The notes under the pieces are model-generated. The model was not told the DNA's origin, did no database searches, and saw only the letters and a program-made list of their open reading frames with translations. A stretch of DNA of 64,000 bases from Citrobacter tructae (GTDB taxonomy: Bacteria > Pseudomonadota > Gammaproteobacteria > Enterobacterales > Enterobacteriaceae), in assembly GCF_004684345.1 (NCBI RefSeq), contig NZ_CP038469.1:372001-436000 (forward strand), read 5' to 3'. Shown here in pieces: positions 44,389-54,045 of the stretch (positions within the stretch are counted from its first letter, which is position 1; the number at the start of each line of letters is the position of its first letter). A program made the translations under genes and the position numbers.

Positions 44389-45759
44389 ATGACGAAATTA
44401 ACCTGTTTCAAAGCCTACGATATTCGCGGCAGGCTGGGCGAAGAGCTCAATGAAGACATCGCGTGGCGCATTGGTCGCGCCTGCGGCGAATTTCTGCAAC
44501 CGAAAACCATGGTGCTCGGCGGCGATGTACGCCTTACCAGCGAGACGCTGAAGCGCGCGCTGGCAAACGGGCTGCAGGACGCAGGGGTGGATGTGCTGGA
44601 TATCGGCATGTCGGGTACCGAAGAGATTTACTTTGCCACCTTTCACCTCGGCGTAGATGGCGGTATCGAAGTGACCGCCAGCCATAATCCGCTGGATTAT
44701 AACGGCATGAAGCTGGTGCGTGAGGGCGCGCGGCCCATCAGTGGCGATAGCGGCCTGCGTGAGATCCAGCGGCTGGCGGAAGCCAACGACTTCCCGCCCG
44801 TCAATATGGCAAATCGCGGTAGCTACACAACTATCAATCCGCGCGCGGCTTACATTGATCATCTGCTTGGCTACATCGACGTTAAAAATCTGCAACCGCT
44901 GAAGCTGGTACTTAATGCCGGTAACGGCGCGGCAGGTCCGGTGGTGGATGCCATTGAGGCACGATTTAAAGCGCTCGGTGTTCCCGTCGAATTGATCAAG
45001 ATCCACAACGTCCCGGATGGCTCCTTCCCGAACGGGATACCTAACCCGCTGCTGCCGGAATGTCGTGCGGATACGCGTAACGCAGTGATTGAACACGGGG
45101 CGGATATGGGGATTGCCTTCGACGGCGATTTTGACCGCTGCTTCCTGTTCGATGAGAAAGGCCAGTTTATTGAGGGTTACTACATTGTCGGCCTGCTGGC
45201 GGAAGCGTTTTTGGAGAAGCATCCGGGGTCGAAAATCATTCATGACCCGCGTCTGTCGTGGAACACGGTTGATGTGGTAACGGCGGCGGGCGGTAAGCCG
45301 GTGATGTCGAAAACAGGACACGCGTTCATCAAAGAGCGGATGCGCCATGAGGATGCCATTTATGGCGGTGAGATGAGCGCCCATCACTATTTTCGCGATT
45401 TCGCCTACTGCGACAGCGGAATGATTCCGTGGCTGCTGGTCGCGGAGTTGTTGTGCCTGAAAGGACAGCGACTTGGTGAACTGGTCCGCGGCCGGATGGC
45501 GGCCTACCCGGCGAGCGGGGAGATTAACAGCACCCTGGCAGAGCCGGCGGCGGCTATCGATCGGGTTGAGCAGCATTTCTCCAGCGAGGCGCTGGCGGTG
45601 GACAGAACCGATGGCATCAGCATGTCGTTTGTTGACTGGCGCTTCAATTTACGTTCCTCCAATACTGAACCGGTGGTGCGTCTGAACGTGGAATCGCGCG
45701 GAGACATTCCGTTGATGGAAGCGCGAACGCGTACTCTTCTGGCGTTGCTGAAGCAGTAA
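44389..45759 (+). CDS. manB: Phosphomannomutase (CpsG)
   Basis: 456 residues of the alpha-D-phosphohexomutase family. Phosphoserine S98 in TASHNP, metal loop DGDFDRC (~240-250), sugar-binding GGEMSAHHYF (~325) and phosphate-binding FRSSNTEP-like LRSSNTEPVVRLN near the C-terminus. Converts mannose-6-phosphate to mannose-1-phosphate for ManC. The ATG follows GAAGGATAA. Confidence 0.96.
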   Translation: MTKLTCFKAYDIRGRLGEELNEDIAWRIGRACGEFLQPKTMVLGGDVRLTSETLKRALANGLQDAGVDVLDIGMSGTEEIYFATFHLGVDGGIEVTASHNPLDYNGMKLVREGARPISGDSGLREIQRLAEANDFPPVNMANRGSYTTINPRAAYIDHLLGYIDVKNLQPLKLVLNAGNGAAGPVVDAIEARFKALGVPVELIKIHNVPDGSFPNGIPNPLLPECRADTRNAVIEHGADMGIAFDGDFDRCFLFDEKGQFIEGYYIVGLLAEAFLEKHPGSKIIHDPRLSWNTVDVVTAAGGKPVMSKTGHAFIKERMRHEDAIYGGEMSAHHYFRDFAYCDSGMIPWLLVAELLCLKGQRLGELVRGRMAAYPASGEINSTLAEPAAAIDRVEQHFSSEALAVDRTDGISMSFVDWRFNLRSSNTEPVVRLNVESRGDIPLMEARTRTLLALLKQ

Positions 45760-45770
45760 TGCCGGCGCTT

Positions 45771-45794
45771 CCCTTGCCCGACAGAGGGTAAGGG
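45771..45794 (+). other. Hairpin between manB and wcaJ
   Basis: CCCTTGCCC (45771-45779) and GGGTAAGGG (45786-45794) form a 9-bp stem with one G-T pair and a 6-base loop. No T-run follows, so it is not a full terminator. It may be an mRNA processing or stability element. Confidence 0.55.
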
Positions 45795-45813
45795 GTGACT
45801 AACAGGAACCACG

Positions 45814-47208
45814 ATGACACATCTAAAAAAGCGCCAACGCGCGAAAACCAATGCGTCGTTAATCTCAATGGTGCAACGCTTTTCAGATATCACCATCATG
45901 TTTGGCGGGCTATGGCTGGTCTGCGAACTGAGCGGCTTGCCCTTCCTGTACATGCACCTGCTGGTGGCGCTGATCACACTGGTGGTTTTTCAGATGCTGG
46001 GGGGGATCACCGATTTTTACCGCTCCTGGCGCGGTGTCAAAATTTCCACCGAGCTGGTGTTGCTGTTGCAAAATTGGACGCTGAGCCTGATTTTCAGTGC
46101 GGGGCTAATTGCCTTTAACAACGATTTTGATAACCGGTTTGCGGTCTGGCTGGCGTGGTATCTGCTGTCAAGCGTCGGCCTGCTGCTGTGTCGTGCGTTT
46201 ATTCGCTACGGTGCGGGGTGGTTGCGCAATCGTGGGTACAACACCCGCCGGGTGGCGGTAGCGGGCGACCTTCCTGCCGGACAAATGTTGCTGGATAGCT
46301 TTCGCCATGAACCGTGGCTGGGCTTTGAGGTCGCGGGCGTCTATCACGACCCCAGGCCCGGACGCAATTCCCGGGATTGGGCCGGAAATCTGCAACAACT
46401 GGTGCAGGACGCCAAAGCTTCACGCATTCACAACGTCTATATCGCCATGTCGATGAACGATGGAGCCTGTGTGAAAACATTGGTGCGCGACCTGGCTGAC
46501 ACCACCTGTTCGGTGATCATGATCCCCGATGTCTTTACCTTCAACATCCTGCATTCACGTATTGAAGAGATGAATGGCGTGCCGGTGGTTCCACTGTATG
46601 ACACGCCGCTGTCGGGTATTAACCGCCTGCTGAAACGCGCGGAGGACATCGTGCTGGCTTCGCTGATCCTGCTGCTGATTTCCCCGGTGCTGTGCGGCAT
46701 TGCGCTGACGGTGAAGCTGACTTCAAAGGGGCCGGTCATTTTCCGCCAGACCCGCTATGGCATGGACGGCAAGCCGATCAAAGTGTGGAAGTTTCGCTCG
46801 ATGAAGGTGATGGAAAACGACGCAGTAGTGACCCAGGCGACGCAAAACGATCCGCGCGTTACCCGCGTGGGTAATTTCCTGCGTCGCACGTCGCTCGATG
46901 AATTGCCGCAGTTTATTAACGTGCTGACAGGCGGCATGTCGATCGTTGGGCCACGCCCCCATGCGGTGGCACACAACGAGCAATACCGCCAATTGATCGA
47001 AGGCTACATGCTGCGCCACAAGGTGAAACCGGGCATAACCGGCTGGGCACAAATCAACGGCTGGCGCGGTGAAACCGACACGCTGGAGAAAATGGAAAAA
47101 CGGGTGGAATTTGACCTCGAATACATCCGCGAATGGAGCGTGTGGTTCGATATCAAGATTGTTTTTCTGACGGTATTTAAGGGTTTTGTTAACAAAGCGG
47201 CGTATTAA
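45814..47208 (+). CDS. wcaJ: WcaJ, undecaprenyl-phosphate glucose phosphotransferase
   Basis: 464 residues of the polyisoprenyl-phosphate hexose-1-phosphate transferase family. About four N-terminal hydrophobic segments, a central nucleotide-binding-like region (RRVAVAGDLPAGQ), a re-entrant helix (~275-295, DIVLASLILLLISPVLCGIAL) and the catalytic C-terminal domain with TRYGMDGKPIKVWKFRSM and RRTSLDELPQFINVLTGGMSIVGPRP. It starts colanic acid synthesis by transferring glucose-1-phosphate to undecaprenyl phosphate. Confidence 0.96.
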   Translation: MTHLKKRQRAKTNASLISMVQRFSDITIMFGGLWLVCELSGLPFLYMHLLVALITLVVFQMLGGITDFYRSWRGVKISTELVLLLQNWTLSLIFSAGLIAFNNDFDNRFAVWLAWYLLSSVGLLLCRAFIRYGAGWLRNRGYNTRRVAVAGDLPAGQMLLDSFRHEPWLGFEVAGVYHDPRPGRNSRDWAGNLQQLVQDAKASRIHNVYIAMSMNDGACVKTLVRDLADTTCSVIMIPDVFTFNILHSRIEEMNGVPVVPLYDTPLSGINRLLKRAEDIVLASLILLLISPVLCGIALTVKLTSKGPVIFRQTRYGMDGKPIKVWKFRSMKVMENDAVVTQATQNDPRVTRVGNFLRRTSLDELPQFINVLTGGMSIVGPRPHAVAHNEQYRQLIEGYMLRHKVKPGITGWAQINGWRGETDTLEKMEKRVEFDLEYIREWSVWFDIKIVFLTVFKGFVNKAAY

Positions 47209-47210
47209 AC

Positions 47211-48689
47211 ATGAGCTTACGAGAAAAAACCCTTAACGGAGCGAAGTGGTCGGCGATCGCTACGGTGATCATCATTGGCCTCGGGCTGATCCAGATGACA
47301 GTGCTGGCGCGCATCATCGATAACCATCAGTTTGGGCTGCTAACCGTATCGCTGGTCATTATTGCTCTGGCCGATACGCTGTCTGATTTCGGTATTGCCA
47401 ACTCAATTATCCAGCGCAAAGCGATCGGCTATCTTGAGCTGACCACCCTGTACTGGCTGAACGTTGGGCTGGGGATGGTGGTTTGCGTGGCGATGTTCCT
47501 GCTCAGCGATGCGATTGCCGAAGTATTGAAGAATCCCGATCTGGCACCGCTGATTAAAATGCTGTCGCTGGCGTTTGTGCTGATCCCGCACGGGCAGCAG
47601 TTTCGTGCGCTGATGCAAAAGGAAATGGCCTTCAACAAAATTGGCATGATTGAGACCAGCGCGGTGCTGGCCGGGTTTACCGTTACCGTGGTCAGCGCAC
47701 ACGTCTGGCCGCTGGCGATGACCGCCATTCTGGGGTATTTGGTGAACAGCGCGCTACGCACGCTGTTGTTTGGCTATTTTGGCCGCCAGATTTACCGCCC
47801 CGGCCTGCATTTTTCACTTTCATCGGTGACGTCGAACCTGCGCTTTGGCGCGTGGCTGACGGCGGACAGCATCATCAACTATGTGAACACCAATCTTTCC
47901 ACGCTGGTGCTGGCCAGAACATTGGGCGCAGGCGTGGCGGGGGGATTCAATCTCGCCTGGAACGTGGCGGTGGTCCCGCCAATCAAACTGAACCCGATTA
48001 TTACCCGCGTGCTGTTTCCGGCGTTTGCCAAAATTCAGGATGACAACGAAAAACTGCGGGTGAATTTCTACAAGCTCCTGTCGGTTGTCGGCATTATCAA
48101 TTTTCCGGCGCTGCTGGGCCTGATGGTGGTGTCGAACAATCTGGTGCCGCTGGTGTTTGGCGAGAAGTGGAGCGCCATCGTCCCCATCCTGCAACTGCTG
48201 TGCATCGTTGGGCTACTGCGATCTGTTGGTAATCCAATTGGTTCGCTGCTGATGGCAAAAGCCCGCGTCGATATCAGCTTCAAATTCAACATCTTTAAAA
48301 CCTGTCTGTTTATTCCGGCCATTCTCATTGGCGGACATCTGGCGGGCGCGATGGGCGTGACGCTGGGTTTTTTGCTGGTGCAGGTGATCAACACCGTCCT
48401 GAGTTACTTCGTGATGATTAAACCGGTGCTTGGCACCAGCTATCGGCAGTACATGCTCAGCCTGTGGCTGCCGTTTTATCTCTCCTTACCGACGCTGATC
48501 GTCAGCTACTTGTTGGGCATTGCGCTGCAAGGTCAGCTGGCGTTAAGCCTGCTGCTGGGTCTGCAGATAGCGTCGGGCGCGCTGGCGTTTGCCGTAACGA
48601 TTGTCCTGTCGCGCCACCCGCTGGTGGTGGAGATCAAGCGCCAGTTTTGCCGCAGTGAAAAAATGAAATTCTTGCTCCGCGCAGGATAA
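47211..48689 (+). CDS. wzxC: WzxC, colanic acid repeat-unit flippase
   Basis: 492 residues with 12-14 hydrophobic segments, MOP/polysaccharide-transporter family. N-terminal LREKTLNGAKWSAIATVIIIGLGL is typical of the WzxC/AmsL branch. It moves lipid-linked repeat units to the periplasmic face. It starts 2 bases after wcaJ and is unrelated in branch to the WzxE-like flippase at 57668. Confidence 0.95.
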   Translation: MSLREKTLNGAKWSAIATVIIIGLGLIQMTVLARIIDNHQFGLLTVSLVIIALADTLSDFGIANSIIQRKAIGYLELTTLYWLNVGLGMVVCVAMFLLSDAIAEVLKNPDLAPLIKMLSLAFVLIPHGQQFRALMQKEMAFNKIGMIETSAVLAGFTVTVVSAHVWPLAMTAILGYLVNSALRTLLFGYFGRQIYRPGLHFSLSSVTSNLRFGAWLTADSIINYVNTNLSTLVLARTLGAGVAGGFNLAWNVAVVPPIKLNPIITRVLFPAFAKIQDDNEKLRVNFYKLLSVVGIINFPALLGLMVVSNNLVPLVFGEKWSAIVPILQLLCIVGLLRSVGNPIGSLLMAKARVDISFKFNIFKTCLFIPAILIGGHLAGAMGVTLGFLLVQVINTVLSYFVMIKPVLGTSYRQYMLSLWLPFYLSLPTLIVSYLLGIALQGQLALSLLLGLQIASGALAFAVTIVLSRHPLVVEIKRQFCRSEKMKFLLRAG

Positions 48690-48710
48690 AAAATGTTTTA
48701 AGAGGTCATG

Positions 48711-49991
48711 ATGAAATTATTAATTCTCGGCAACCATACCTGTGGCAACCGTGGTGACAGCGCTATTCTGCGCGGTTTGCTGGATGCCATTAACACGCTG
48801 CAACCCGCAACGGAAGTTGATGTGATGAGCCGTTATCCGGTGAGTTCTTCGTGGCTGCTGAACCGTCCGGTGATGGGGGACCCGCTGTATTCCCAGATGA
48901 AGCAGCACAATAACGCCGCTGGCGTAGTGGGGCGGTTGAAGAAGGTTCTGCGCCGACGCTACCAGCATCAGGTTTTACTCTCCCGTGTGACTGACTCCGG
49001 CAACCTGCGCAACATCGCCATCGCCCAGGGATTTACCGATTTTGTTCGTCTGCTGTCGCGTTATGACGCCATCATCCAGGTGGGCGGATCGTTTTTTGTC
49101 GATCTGTACGGCGTGCCGCAGTTTGAACATGCCCTGTGCGCGTTTATGGCGAAAAAGCCGCTGTACATGATCGGTCACAGCGTCGGGCCATTCCAGGATG
49201 CACAGTTTAACCAACTGGCGAATTACGTCTTTGGTCACTGTAATGCGCTTATTTTGCGTGAGTCCGTCAGTCTGGAGCTGATGAAGCGCAGTGCGATAAC
49301 CACCGAGAAAGTGGAGCACGGCGTGGATACCGCCTGGCTTGTTGATAATCATCAGGATGACTTTGAACCCAGCTATGCCGTCCGGCACTGGCTACACACG
49401 GCGGCACAGCAAAAAACCGTCGCCATCACGCTGCGTGAACTGGCTCCGTTTGATAAGCGGCTAGGGACCACGCAGCAGGCCTATGAGCAAGCGTTTGCCG
49501 GGGTGGTGAACCGGATCCTCGACGAAGGCTATCAGGTGATGGCGCTATCAACCTGTACTGGCATCGACAGTTACAACAAAGATGACCGCATGGTGGCGCT
49601 GAATCTGCGTCAGTACGTCAACGATCCAGCCCGTTATCACGTGGTTATGGACGAACTGAACGACCTCGAGATGGGGAAAATTCTCGGGGCATGTGATTTA
49701 ACGGTGGGCACGCGCCTGCATTCCGCCATCATCTCAATGAACTTTGACACCCCGGCGATTGCTATCAATTACGAGCATAAATCAGCGGGGATTATGCAAC
49801 AGCTGGGGCTACCGGAGATGGCGATTGATGTTGGTCATCTGCTGGATGGCAGTCTACAAACGCAGGTTGCGGATGTGCTCGGGCAGTTACCGGCGCTCAA
49901 AACGCGGCTGAGCGAAGCCGTGCAGCGTGAGCGCGCACAAGGCATGTGCATGGTGCAGTCGGTATTGGCGCGTATTGAGGAGCAAAAATGA
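48711..49991 (+). CDS. wcaK: WcaK, colanic acid pyruvyl transferase
   Basis: 426 residues of the polysaccharide pyruvyl transferase family (LILGNHTCGNRGDSAILRGLL at the N-terminus; IQVGGSFFVDLYG; GTRLHSAIISMNF near the end). It adds the pyruvate ketal to the terminal galactose. Two adjacent ATGs are in frame; the second (48711) is chosen because AGAGG at 48701-48705 is correctly spaced only from it. It overlaps wcaL by 4 bases. Confidence 0.93.
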   Translation: MKLLILGNHTCGNRGDSAILRGLLDAINTLQPATEVDVMSRYPVSSSWLLNRPVMGDPLYSQMKQHNNAAGVVGRLKKVLRRRYQHQVLLSRVTDSGNLRNIAIAQGFTDFVRLLSRYDAIIQVGGSFFVDLYGVPQFEHALCAFMAKKPLYMIGHSVGPFQDAQFNQLANYVFGHCNALILRESVSLELMKRSAITTEKVEHGVDTAWLVDNHQDDFEPSYAVRHWLHTAAQQKTVAITLRELAPFDKRLGTTQQAYEQAFAGVVNRILDEGYQVMALSTCTGIDSYNKDDRMVALNLRQYVNDPARYHVVMDELNDLEMGKILGACDLTVGTRLHSAIISMNFDTPAIAINYEHKSAGIMQQLGLPEMAIDVGHLLDGSLQTQVADVLGQLPALKTRLSEAVQRERAQGMCMVQSVLARIEEQK

Positions 49992-51208
49992 AGGTTGGCT
50001 TTTTCCTGCTTAAATTTCCTCTCTCATCTGAGACCTTTGTACTGAATCAGATCACCGCGTTTATCGATATGGGATATGACGTTGAGATTGTTGCGTTGCA
50101 TAAGGGCGATCTCGAGAACATACATGCCGCCTACGAGGTTTATCATCTGGCAGACAAAACGCATTGGCTGCTCGACGAGCCGCAAGGTAAGCGGGCAAAG
50201 CTGCAATATCGGGGCGCGGCGGCTTTGCAGGGCATCACCCGTACGGCGACCTGGAAAGCGCTGAATGTCTCTCGCTATGGCACTGAGGCACGCAATCTGA
50301 TTCTGGCGGCGATATGCGGGTTAACCCGCAAAACGTTTCACGCTGATGTGTTTATTGCTCACTTTGGACCAGCAGGCGTGACGGCGGCGAAGCTGCGCGA
50401 GCTTGGTGTGATAAGCGGTAAAATCGCCACGGTGTTTCATGGCATTGATATTTCTCACCGGGAAGTGTTCGCCCGCTATACCCCGGAGTATCAAACGCTG
50501 TTTCAGCGCGGTGATTTGATGCTGCCCATTAGCCATCTGTGGGCCGGGCGGTTAAAAAAGATGGGCTGCCCGTCAGAAAAGATTGCCGTATCGCGCATGG
50601 GTATTGATATGACGCGCTTTACCCTTCGCGAGGTGAAAGAGCCTGGAGAAATGCTGGAAATTCTCTCTGTTGCGCGACTCACCGAGAAAAAAGGGCTGCA
50701 TGTGGCTATCGAAGCCTGCCGTCAGCTAAAAGAGCAGGGCGTGACGTTTCGGTATCGCATTCTGGGGATTGGCCCCTGGGAGCGGCGCCTGCGCACGCTG
50801 ATTGAACAGTATCAGCTCGATGATGTGATTGAGATGCCCGGTTTTATGCCCAGTCATCAGGTTAAAGAGATGCTGGAACAGGCTGATGTGTTTCTGCTGC
50901 CCTCCATCACGGGAACGGATGGTGACATGGAGGGGATCCCGGTGGCGCTGATGGAAGCGATGGCGGTAGGGATCCCGGTGATCTCTACCGTTCACAGCGG
51001 TATTCCCGAGCTGGTGGAGTCCGGTAAATCTGGCTGGCTGGTGCCTGAAAACGATGCGCAGGCACTCGCAGAACGGTTGGCGGCGTTCAGCCAACTCGAT
51101 GGGGAAGGGATTACGCATATTGTGGGGCGCGCACGCGAAAAGATCGTCACTGAATTTAATCAGGTCTTTATCAATAACCAGTTAGCCAGCCTGCTGCAAA
51201 CGCTGTAA
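49988..51208 (+). CDS. wcaL: WcaL, colanic acid glycosyltransferase (GT4)
   Basis: 406 residues, GT-B fold: N-terminal FFLLKFPLSSETFVLNQITAFIDMGY, C-terminal SVARLTEKKGLHVAIEACRQL, and the donor site PVALMEAMAVGIPVISTVHSGIPELV with EX7E geometry. Likely galactosyltransferase of the colanic acid unit, as proposed for E. coli. It lies between wcaK and wcaM. Confidence 0.94.
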   Translation: MKVGFFLLKFPLSSETFVLNQITAFIDMGYDVEIVALHKGDLENIHAAYEVYHLADKTHWLLDEPQGKRAKLQYRGAAALQGITRTATWKALNVSRYGTEARNLILAAICGLTRKTFHADVFIAHFGPAGVTAAKLRELGVISGKIATVFHGIDISHREVFARYTPEYQTLFQRGDLMLPISHLWAGRLKKMGCPSEKIAVSRMGIDMTRFTLREVKEPGEMLEILSVARLTEKKGLHVAIEACRQLKEQGVTFRYRILGIGPWERRLRTLIEQYQLDDVIEMPGFMPSHQVKEMLEQADVFLLPSITGTDGDMEGIPVALMEAMAVGIPVISTVHSGIPELVESGKSGWLVPENDAQALAERLAAFSQLDGEGITHIVGRAREKIVTEFNQVFINNQLASLLQTL

Positions 51209-51219
51209 ACCGAGGTTGT

Positions 51220-52614
51220 ATGCCAGAGAATAAACTTTCCCGACGTACCTTTCTGACGGCAGGTACTGCGCTTGCCGTGCTTCATTCTCCCGTTGTTAGG
51301 GCGCTGGAAACCGGACGCAGCGTCAATATTCAGGATTACAACCCGAAAGACTGGGTCGCCTCTTTTCGCCAGGCCTTCTCAGAAGGGCAAACCGTCATTG
51401 TACCTGCTGGTCTGGTCTGCGAAGGCATGAATACTGGGGTATTCATCCCGCCTGGCAAAACGTTACGCGTTCTCGGGAGAGTAAGCGGCAACGGGCGAGG
51501 CCGGTTTGTTCTGCAGGAAGGGAGCCAGGTAACCGGCGAGGGCGGCGGGAGCCTGCATAATATTACCCTCGACGTGCGGGGCTCGGGGTGCGTAATCAAA
51601 GGGATCGCTATGAGTGGCTTCGGCCCGGTGACGCAAATTTATATCGGCGGTAAGACGCCTCGGGTGATGCGAAATCTCACTATTGATGATATTTCAGTCA
51701 GCCATGCTAACTATGGCATCCTGCGTCAGGGGTTTCATAACCAGATGGACGGTGCACGGATCACCAACGGGCATTTTAGTGATTTACAGGGCGATGCCAT
51801 TGAGTGGAATGTGGCGATAAACGACAACAATATCCTTATCTCAGACCATGTCATTGAGCGCATTAACTGTACCAATGGCAACGTCAACTGGGGCATTGGT
51901 ATCGGACTGGCGGGCAGTACCTATGACAATAACTACCCGGACGCGCAGTCGGTGAAAAACTTTGTCGTGGCGAATATCACTGGCTCTGATTGTCGCCAGT
52001 TGGTCCACGTAGAGAACGGCAAGAATTTTATCATTCGTAACGTTAACGCCCGCAATATCACCACGGATTTCAGTAAGAAAGCGGGCATCGATAATGCCAC
52101 AATTGCTATTTATGGCTGTGACAATTTCGTGATTGATAATATCAATATGAAAGAGAGTGCGGGCATGTTAATTGGTTATGGCGTCATCAAGGGTCGTTAT
52201 TTATCTATTCCGCAAAATTTTAAGCTTAATAATATTCATCTGGATAATAATAATCTTGGCTCTACATTACGTGGCATTCAAATCTCATCAGGCAATGCAA
52301 CGTCGTTTGTCGCCATCACCAACGTGGAGATGAAACGTGCGACGCTGGAACTGCACAACCAACCGCAACATCTTTTTTTACGCAATATCAAGGTGATGCA
52401 AAAATCCTCCATTGGACCTGCGTTAAAAATGCACTTCGATCTGCGCAAAGACGTGCGCGGTAAGTTTATGGCTAAGCAGGACACGCTGTTGTCGCTGGCT
52501 AACGTCCACGCAGTGAATGAAGCCGGGCAAAGCTCGGTTGATATCGACAGGGTGAATCATCAGGTGGTGAACATCGAGGCGGTGAACTTTCGGCTACCGG
52601 AGCGGGGGAGATAA
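51220..52614 (+). CDS. wcaM: WcaM, exported colanic acid protein with right-handed beta-helix
   Basis: 464 residues. The N-terminus carries a twin-arginine motif, LSRRTFLTAGTALAVLHS, followed by ARAL-type cleavage, so Tat export to the periplasm is likely. The rest has pectate-lyase-like parallel beta-helix repeats rich in asparagine (NFVVANITGS, KNFIIRNVNARNI, DNFVIDNINMKES). Role in colanic acid production is undefined. It is the last gene of the operon. Confidence 0.92.
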   Translation: MPENKLSRRTFLTAGTALAVLHSPVVRALETGRSVNIQDYNPKDWVASFRQAFSEGQTVIVPAGLVCEGMNTGVFIPPGKTLRVLGRVSGNGRGRFVLQEGSQVTGEGGGSLHNITLDVRGSGCVIKGIAMSGFGPVTQIYIGGKTPRVMRNLTIDDISVSHANYGILRQGFHNQMDGARITNGHFSDLQGDAIEWNVAINDNNILISDHVIERINCTNGNVNWGIGIGLAGSTYDNNYPDAQSVKNFVVANITGSDCRQLVHVENGKNFIIRNVNARNITTDFSKKAGIDNATIAIYGCDNFVIDNINMKESAGMLIGYGVIKGRYLSIPQNFKLNNIHLDNNNLGSTLRGIQISSGNATSFVAITNVEMKRATLELHNQPQHLFLRNIKVMQKSSIGPALKMHFDLRKDVRGKFMAKQDTLLSLANVHAVNEAGQSSVDIDRVNHQVVNIEAVNFRLPERGR

Positions 52615-52632
52615 CTTTGCGACCATTCCTGG

Positions 52633-52656
52633 CTCAAGTTGTACTTACTTGAGTTT
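52633..52656 (+). terminator. Weak terminator-like hairpin after wcaM
   Basis: CTCAAG and CTTGAG form a 6-bp stem followed by TTTAA. The stem is short and the T-run poor, so termination between wcaM and galF may be partial. Confidence 0.4.
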
Positions 52657-52743
52657 AAGATTACTGCATTCTGCAGATAAGCGGCGTAACATATGCGCCA
52701 ACTGAGCTGTGTAATTCATACTGGCTAAAACAAGCTAAAAAGC

Positions 52744-52749
52744 TATAAT
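52744..52749 (+). promoter_or_regulatory. galF promoter -10 element
   Basis: A perfect TATAAT lies 31 bases before the galF start, within the gap after wcaM. The -35 region 17 bases upstream (CTGGCT) is weak, which points to an activator or to low expression. Confidence 0.5.
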
Positions 52750-52780
52750 TCAGCAACTATAGAAATAGGTGAATGACTTA

Positions 52781-53674
52781 ATGGTTAATTTGAAAGCAGT
52801 TATTCCGGTAGCGGGTCTGGGGATGCACATGTTGCCTGCCACGAAGGCAATCCCTAAAGAGATGCTGCCGATCGTCGATAAGCCGATGATTCAGTATATT
52901 ATCGACGAGGTTGTGGCTGCTGGGATCAAAGAAATCGTTCTGGTGACTCATGCCTCCAAGAATGCCGTTGAGAACCACTTCGACACCTCTTATGAATTAG
53001 AATCACTCCTTGAACAGCGTGTAAAGCGCCAGTTGCTGGCTGAAGTACAGTCCATCTGTCCTCCAGGCGTGACGATCATGAACGTGCGTCAGGCGCAGTT
53101 GCTGGGTCTGGGTCATTCAATTCTTTGCGCACGCCCTATCGTTGGTGACAACCCTTTTGTTGTGGTGTTGCCCGATGTCGTGCTTGATACGGCGAGTGCC
53201 GATCCACTGCGCTACAACCTGGCCGCGATGGTGGCTCGTTTTAATGAAACAGGGCGCGGTCAGGTGTTAGCTAAGCGTATGGAAGGCGATCTTTCCGAGT
53301 ACTCGGTTATTCAAACCAAAGAGCCTTTAGATAACGAAGGCAAAGTCAGCCGCATCGTCGAGTTCATTGAAAAACCCGATCAGCCACAAACGCTGGATTC
53401 CGATCTAATGGCCGTTGGGCGCTATGTGTTATCAGTTGATATCTGGGCTGAGCTGGAAAAAACAACTCCGGGCGCATGGGGGCGCATTCAGTTAACGGAT
53501 GCCATTGCCGAACTGGCGAAAAAACAATCTGTTGATGCCATGCTGATGACCGGCGACAGCTACGACTGCGGTAAAAAAATGGGCTACATGCAGGCGTTTG
53601 TGAAGTACGGGCTGCGCAACCTGAAGGAAGGGGCAAAGTTCCGTAAAAGCATTGAGAAACTGCTGGGCGAATAG
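52781..53674 (+). CDS. galF: GalF, UTP-glucose-1-phosphate uridylyltransferase paralogue
   Basis: 297 residues, GalU family: PVAGLGMHMLPATKAIPKEMLPIVDKPMIQYI at the N-terminus. GalF has GLGMHML where active GalU has GLGTRML, a known difference that leaves GalF with little activity; it is thought to modulate GalU and UDP-glucose. The ATG at 52781 is preferred over a GTG four codons upstream. It marks the left edge of the O-antigen cluster, as is usual in enterobacteria. Confidence 0.95.
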   Translation: MVNLKAVIPVAGLGMHMLPATKAIPKEMLPIVDKPMIQYIIDEVVAAGIKEIVLVTHASKNAVENHFDTSYELESLLEQRVKRQLLAEVQSICPPGVTIMNVRQAQLLGLGHSILCARPIVGDNPFVVVLPDVVLDTASADPLRYNLAAMVARFNETGRGQVLAKRMEGDLSEYSVIQTKEPLDNEGKVSRIVEFIEKPDQPQTLDSDLMAVGRYVLSVDIWAELEKTTPGAWGRIQLTDAIAELAKKQSVDAMLMTGDSYDCGKKMGYMQAFVKYGLRNLKEGAKFRKSIEKLLGE

Positions 53675-53708
53675 ATTGTAGATGTTTGTGACAGTAGGCT
53701 AACAAAAT

Positions 53709-53772
53709 AGCGGCAGCTAACATCCCAGCGACTATGCTTGATGCTGTGGGGTGTTACTGTCGCTTTTTATTT
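53709..53772 (+). terminator. Terminator after galF
   Basis: Long imperfect stem: 53709-53727 (AGCGGCAGCTAACATCCCA) pairs with 53747-53764 (TGGGGTGTTACTGTCGCT), followed by TTTTTATTTT. It separates galF from the O-antigen operon. Confidence 0.85.
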
Positions 53773-54045
53773 TAAAAACAAAGGATAACAACAAGTTAAC
53801 CTACTAAGTTTAATCTGCTTTTGATTGGATTTTTCCTTGTTTCTGACCGCGTTTGGTAAGACAATTAGCGTTTGAATTTAGCGTGCTTTGCGAAAGCTGG
53901 CGAGGCTGGTTACGTCTTTATCCATCAAGTAGTACTCTGGTTGCTGTAAGGCCAGGGGCGGTAGCGTGCGTAAATATCCAGACGCAGGCATTGTATACCA
54001 GCATTTTATAATAGTAGTCATATAAACGATATTCGGAATTAAAAC
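53773..54045. other. O-antigen cluster leader region
   Basis: 273 bases after the galF terminator without a supported gene. They hold the presumed operon promoter (an element TTGGTA near 53850 followed by AT-rich sequence; no hexamer pair is convincing) and the JUMPstart/ops element. Confidence 0.6.
53930..53968 (+). promoter_or_regulatory. JUMPstart sequence with ops element (O-antigen operon)
   Basis: A 39-base JUMPstart ending in a perfect ops core GGCGGTAGCGTG at 53957-53968, located 77 bases before rmlB. It recruits RfaH for full-length transcription of the O-antigen operon. It is the second such element in the window. Confidence 0.95.

Noticed and set aside
44398..45576. A 392-codon open frame on the minus strand inside manB
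   Set aside because: Antisense to a full-length conserved phosphomannomutase; long antisense frames are common in GC-rich third-position genes. No start signal or homology recognised.
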